Positions 61,050 to 64,000 of a DNA stretch of 64,000 nt are shown piece after piece. The notes beneath the pieces are model-generated. The model did not search any database. It was not told the origin of the DNA and worked only from the letters and a program-made list of their open reading frames with translations. The translations under genes were made by a program, and so were the position numbers. This DNA is from Mycobacterium sp. 050128 (lineage in GTDB: Bacteria > Actinomycetota > Actinomycetes > Mycobacteriales > Mycobacteriaceae), in the NCBI RefSeq assembly GCF_036409155.1, contig NZ_JAZGLW010000001.1:2976001-3040000 (forward strand), given 5' to 3'. The number at the start of each line of letters is the position of its first letter. Position 1 is the stretch's first letter.

Positions 61050-62564
61050 ATGAAGGCTGAGGCGTTGAGCATTTCGTTGTTGTTGGAGATGGCGGCTTCG
61101 GGCGACCCCGACCGGCTGGCGTTGGTCGACGGCGCCGATCGGTTGACCACCGGCGAGCTCAGTGGGTTGGCCGACGGGGGAGCGGGTGTGATCGCCGCCG
61201 CCGGGGTCGAGCACGTCGCTTACGTCGGGTCGGGCGGGCTCTTGCAGCCGCTGCTGATTTTCGCCGCGGCTCGCGCAGCGGTTCCGTACACCCCGATCAA
61301 CTACCGATTGAGCGCCGAGGGTGTACGGGAGCTGATCGGTCGGCTACCCCATCCGCTGGTGATCGTCGACGACCGTTACCGCGGTTTGGTCGGAGATGCC
61401 GGTAAGCGCGTGATGTCCTCCGAAGACTTCTTGGCCGCGGCGCGCACCACCGGTGCGGCAGCAGAGTTTGCCGATCCGGACGACATCGCGATCGTGTTGT
61501 TCACGTCGGGGACCACCTCCAAGCCGAAGGCGGTCGAGCTGTCCCACGGCAACCTCACCAGCTACATCACCGGCACCGTCGAGTTCGGTTCGGCCGAGGA
61601 CACGGATGCAGCCTTGATCTGCGTGCCTCCATATCACATCGCCGGGGTCAACGCTGCGATGTCGAACTTGTATGCGGGCCGCAAGATGGTGTACCTGGCC
61701 AACTTCGACGCTCGCGAATGGGTGCGGCTTGTCGCCGAGGAGAAGGTGACGACCGCGACCGTGGTGCCTACCATGATGGACCGCATTGTCACCGCGCTCG
61801 AACGGGAGCCCGTCGAACTGCCGACACTGCGCAACCTGGCCTACGGTGGATCGAAGGTCGCACTTCCGTTGGTGCGCAAGGCACTCGACTTGATGCCGCA
61901 CGTCGGATTCGTCAATGCCTACGGTCTTACCGAAACCAGTTCGACGATCGCGGTACTCACCCCCGACGACCACCGCGATGCACACGGCAATCCAGACGAG
62001 TTGCGCGCCAAGCGACTAGGTTCGGTCGGACAGCCGGTGCCCGGGATCGAGGTGCAGATCCGTGACGAGAACGGCGCCGTCCTCGGCCCGGGTGAAACGG
62101 GTGAGCTCTTCGTCCGCGGCGAGCAGGTTTCCGGCAAATACACTGGAATCGGCTCGGTGCTCGACGCCGAGGGCTGGTTCCCCACCAGGGACATCGCGAC
62201 GCTCGACGAGGCCGGTTATCTGTTCATCACCGGTCGTGCCGATGACACCATCATTCGGGGCGGTGAGAACATTGCGCCCGCCGAGTTGGAAGACGTGCTC
62301 GTCGAGCATCCCGATGTGCACGAGGTCGCTGTCGTCGGTGTGGAGGATGCCGAGTGGGGGCAGGCCATCGTCGCCGTGGTCGTTCCGGCTGCCGGCACCG
62401 ATCCGGATCCGGCCCACCTTCGTGAGTACGTCCGCAACGCCCTGCGGGGATCGCGCACCCCCGACCGGGTCGTCTTTCGTGACGAGCTACCGACTAATGC
62501 AACGGGAAAGCTGCTTCGCCGTGAGATCGTCGAAAGCCTGCGGGACGTGATCACCGAAAACTAA
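61050..62564 (+). CDS. Acyl-CoA synthetase (AMP-forming, FadD-like)
   Basis: A 504-residue ANL-superfamily ligase. Motifs include VLFTSGTTSKPKAVELSH, NAYGLTETSSTI, FPTRDIATLDEAGYLFITGR, IIRGGENIAPAELEDVLVEH and the A10 lysine segment LPTNATGKLLRREI. It would activate a free acid made by earlier oxidation. It stands divergent from the thiolase operon under box copy 5, and the small hypothetical gene follows 11 bp downstream. It is distinct in sequence from the ligase at 57011. Confidence 0.93.
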   Translation: MKAEALSISLLLEMAASGDPDRLALVDGADRLTTGELSGLADGGAGVIAAAGVEHVAYVGSGGLLQPLLIFAAARAAVPYTPINYRLSAEGVRELIGRLPHPLVIVDDRYRGLVGDAGKRVMSSEDFLAAARTTGAAAEFADPDDIAIVLFTSGTTSKPKAVELSHGNLTSYITGTVEFGSAEDTDAALICVPPYHIAGVNAAMSNLYAGRKMVYLANFDAREWVRLVAEEKVTTATVVPTMMDRIVTALEREPVELPTLRNLAYGGSKVALPLVRKALDLMPHVGFVNAYGLTETSSTIAVLTPDDHRDAHGNPDELRAKRLGSVGQPVPGIEVQIRDENGAVLGPGETGELFVRGEQVSGKYTGIGSVLDAEGWFPTRDIATLDEAGYLFITGRADDTIIRGGENIAPAELEDVLVEHPDVHEVAVVGVEDAEWGQAIVAVVVPAAGTDPDPAHLREYVRNALRGSRTPDRVVFRDELPTNATGKLLRREIVESLRDVITEN

Positions 62565-62575
62565 GGAAAGGCAAC

Positions 62576-62878
62576 ATGATCAAGAACGGAACACGGCTGC
62601 GGAGCCAGGTCTGCGACACTCAGATCATCGTCGTCAAGGCGGCCGACAGCCTCGACGATCTGCGTTGCGGGGGCCGGCCGATGCTGCCTCTGGATGCCGA
62701 GCGGCCCGCCGACGCCATACCCGACCCGGCCTTCGCCGACGGCAGCACGATGGGCAAGCGCTACGTCGACGACGGTGGCGCCGAGGTGCTGGTCACCAAG
62801 GCCGGCGCGGGCTCACTCAGCGTCGGTGCGATCCCGCTGGTGCTCAAGGAAGCCAAGCCGCTGCCCGCCAGCGACTGA
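62576..62878 (+). CDS. Small conserved hypothetical protein linked to the acyl-CoA synthetase
   Basis: A 100-residue protein with RLRSQVCDTQIIVVKAADSL, DDLRCGGRPML (Cys13 and Cys31) and VDDGGAEVLVTKAGAGSLSV. There is no signal peptide or membrane segment. I do not recognise a characterised family. It starts at ATG 62576 with GGAAAGG upstream, 11 bp after the ligase gene, and is clearly in the same transcript. The two Cys could bind a metal or face each other. The composition looks coding, so it is unlikely to be a chance frame. Confidence 0.75.
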   Translation: MIKNGTRLRSQVCDTQIIVVKAADSLDDLRCGGRPMLPLDAERPADAIPDPAFADGSTMGKRYVDDGGAEVLVTKAGAGSLSVGAIPLVLKEAKPLPASD

Positions 62879-62924
62879 CAAGCGAGTGGCCGCCGCCTCG
62901 AGACGCTATCGGGCGCCGCTGGGG

Positions 62925-63866
62925 TCAGCGCAGCCGGCCTTCCACGAAGACGCTTTCCGGGACCGCGGCGTCGAGGCCCACCGGGACGGCCCGGTTGTTG
63001 GCGGCCATCAGGTCCTCCGCGCTCGTCGCGGCCGTGACGGTCCAGCCGTGCGCGTGCAGCCAATCGACGACTTCGGTTCGTTCTTCTTCGTAAAGCAAGT
63101 TGCCGGACTCGGTGATGTCTTTGCCGCCCAGCTTGATTGCGGCCTGCCGATAGCGTTCCGTCTGCTCCTCGCGACGCGCGAAACTTTCCGCGCTGAAGAA
63201 CTCGTTGGTGAAAGCTTCGACAGCGACCCGGCTCCCGGGAGCGCCGAGCGACTGGATCCGGTCGAACAGCAGATCCTGGGCCTCGGCCGTCAGATAAGGC
63301 AGCAGCCCCTCCGCCGACCACGCCGTAGGAATCGACGCGTCAAACCCGGCCTGCGCCAGCGCCTTTGGCCAGTCCAAACGAAGATCGATGCCGACGCTGA
63401 TGTGGGACGCGACCGGATCGACCGCGTGCGACGCCAGCGTGCCGGTCTTGAATTCCAGCACCCTGGGTTGATCGATCTCGTAGACCACACACCCGTCCGG
63501 CCACCCAAGCCGCCAGGCTCGTGAGTCCAGGCCGGCCGCCAGGATCACGAACTGGCGGATGCCGTCGCGGGCCGCCGTCAGAAAGTACTCGTCGAAAAAC
63601 TTTGTCCGGCAAGCTGTGTAGCCCAGCATGGCCTGCATCCGGTCCTCGAATTGTGGATCGGCAGCGACCAATTCGGCCGGCAACTCGTCGTCCAGGTAAA
63701 CCTGCCAGATGCCGTCGCCGGCGGCCTCGAGGAACAGCTTTGCGTAGGGATCACTAATCAGCGGGTCGGCGCTTTTGGTCTCCGCCGCCCGTCCGCTGGC
63801 AACCCCCAACGCGGTGGCGCCGACGCTCTCGTTGATATCCCACGTGTCATTGTCAGTTCTGGCCAT
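62925..63866 (-). CDS. SAM-dependent methyltransferase, TIGR00027 family
   Basis: A 313-residue methyltransferase of the mycobacterial TIGR00027/LCM-like family. The beginning [16 protein letters not shown], the segment [20 protein letters not shown], and the SAM site [17 protein letters not shown] with [12 protein letters not shown] are characteristic. Many paralogues exist per genome, and their substrates are mostly unknown. It is convergent with the ligase operon and shows no obvious link to it. Confidence 0.92.
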   Translation of the reverse strand: MARTDNDTWDINESVGATALGVASGRAAETKSADPLISDPYAKLFLEAAGDGIWQVYLDDELPAELVAADPQFEDRMQAMLGYTACRTKFFDEYFLTAARDGIRQFVILAAGLDSRAWRLGWPDGCVVYEIDQPRVLEFKTGTLASHAVDPVASHISVGIDLRLDWPKALAQAGFDASIPTAWSAEGLLPYLTAEAQDLLFDRIQSLGAPGSRVAVEAFTNEFFSAESFARREEQTERYRQAAIKLGGKDITESGNLLYEEERTEVVDWLHAHGWTVTAATSAEDLMAANNRAVPVGLDAAVPESVFVEGRLR

Positions 63867-63964
63867 CGGGATCCCTTTCGTGGGTCTCGGCGAATGCGGC
63901 TATCCCGAGCGTACCCGAAAAGTTAGATGTGCTTACTAAGTGCAGTAGGCACAGCTGGAGCGCC

Positions 63965-64000
63965 TCAGGCGTTGGCCAGTGCCGGCGGCTTGACTGCCTC
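63965..64000 (-). CDS. Possible C-terminal end of a reverse-strand gene, cut by window edge
   Basis: The last 36 bases read on the reverse strand as EAVKPPALANA followed by TGA, an acceptable protein C-terminus. Only 11 codons are visible, so neither identity nor reality can be settled. Confidence 0.25.
   Translation of the reverse strand, partial: EAVKPPALANA

Noticed and set aside
1..64000. tRNA, rRNA or CRISPR arrays
   Set aside because: No cloverleaf-like sequence, rRNA segment or regularly spaced direct repeats were noticed by reading. A dedicated tRNA search was not possible here.

Overview
The window is high-GC actinobacterial DNA from a Mycobacterium, most likely a non-tuberculous species. 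The left end (1 to about 7 kb) holds lprE, deaD, a membrane acyltransferase, a TetR regulator and cyp130 in the order known from M. tuberculosis Rv1251c-Rv1256c. That order stops just upstream of cyp130. An array of nested inverted repeats sits there, and accessory DNA follows.

From 7 to 12.4 kb the sequence is gene-poor and looks like a recombination scar. It holds a frameshifted 5' piece of a KAP-type P-loop NTPase, a 3' piece of a methylmalonate-semialdehyde dehydrogenase, a secreted CAP-domain protein, an LpqH-like (19 kDa antigen family) lipoprotein, a TetR regulator with a clear palindromic operator, and long stretches without genes.

From 12.4 to 23.4 kb there is a complete, tightly overlapping mce operon: two YrbE/MlaE permeases, MceA to MceF (MceE is a lipoprotein) and two Mce-associated membrane proteins. 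This is a cell-envelope lipid importer. Its ATPase (MceG) is not in the window and is presumably encoded elsewhere.

From 23.4 to 62.9 kb there is a large catabolic island. It encodes two type III CoA-transferases, two acyl-CoA synthetases, six acyl-CoA dehydrogenase polypeptides (two translationally coupled pairs, one two-domain fusion and one single), two enoyl-CoA hydratase-family proteins, six SDR oxidoreductases (one apparently mycofactocin-type, two with altered active sites), two SCP2/Ltp-type thiolases, a thiolase-like/DUF35 fusion, two P450s, a KshA-like Rieske oxygenase, an F420-type LLM oxidoreductase, an aldehyde dehydrogenase, a hotdog thioesterase, an acetyl-CoA hydrolase-type CoA-transferase, a VOC protein, a tannase-like hydrolase and four regulators. 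The content resembles actinobacterial steroid, bile acid or terpenoid breakdown: oxygenation, CoA activation, beta-oxidation with heteromeric dehydrogenases, and retro-aldol or thiolytic cleavage. The substrate cannot be read from the sequence.

The most striking observation is a 16-bp partly symmetric box (about AACTATWTAGCTNRTT) at five promoters inside the island: 31877, 36765, 44577, 48054 and 61001. One copy lies 37 bp upstream of a FadR-type GntR gene. This suggests one regulon covering most of 28.3 to 62.9 kb, with that GntR protein as the likely regulator. The mce operon next door may import the substrate, but no copy of the box was seen in front of it.

The right end holds a TIGR00027-type SAM-dependent methyltransferase and possibly the last codons of another reverse-strand gene. 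I saw no rRNA, tRNA, CRISPR array or intact insertion sequence.
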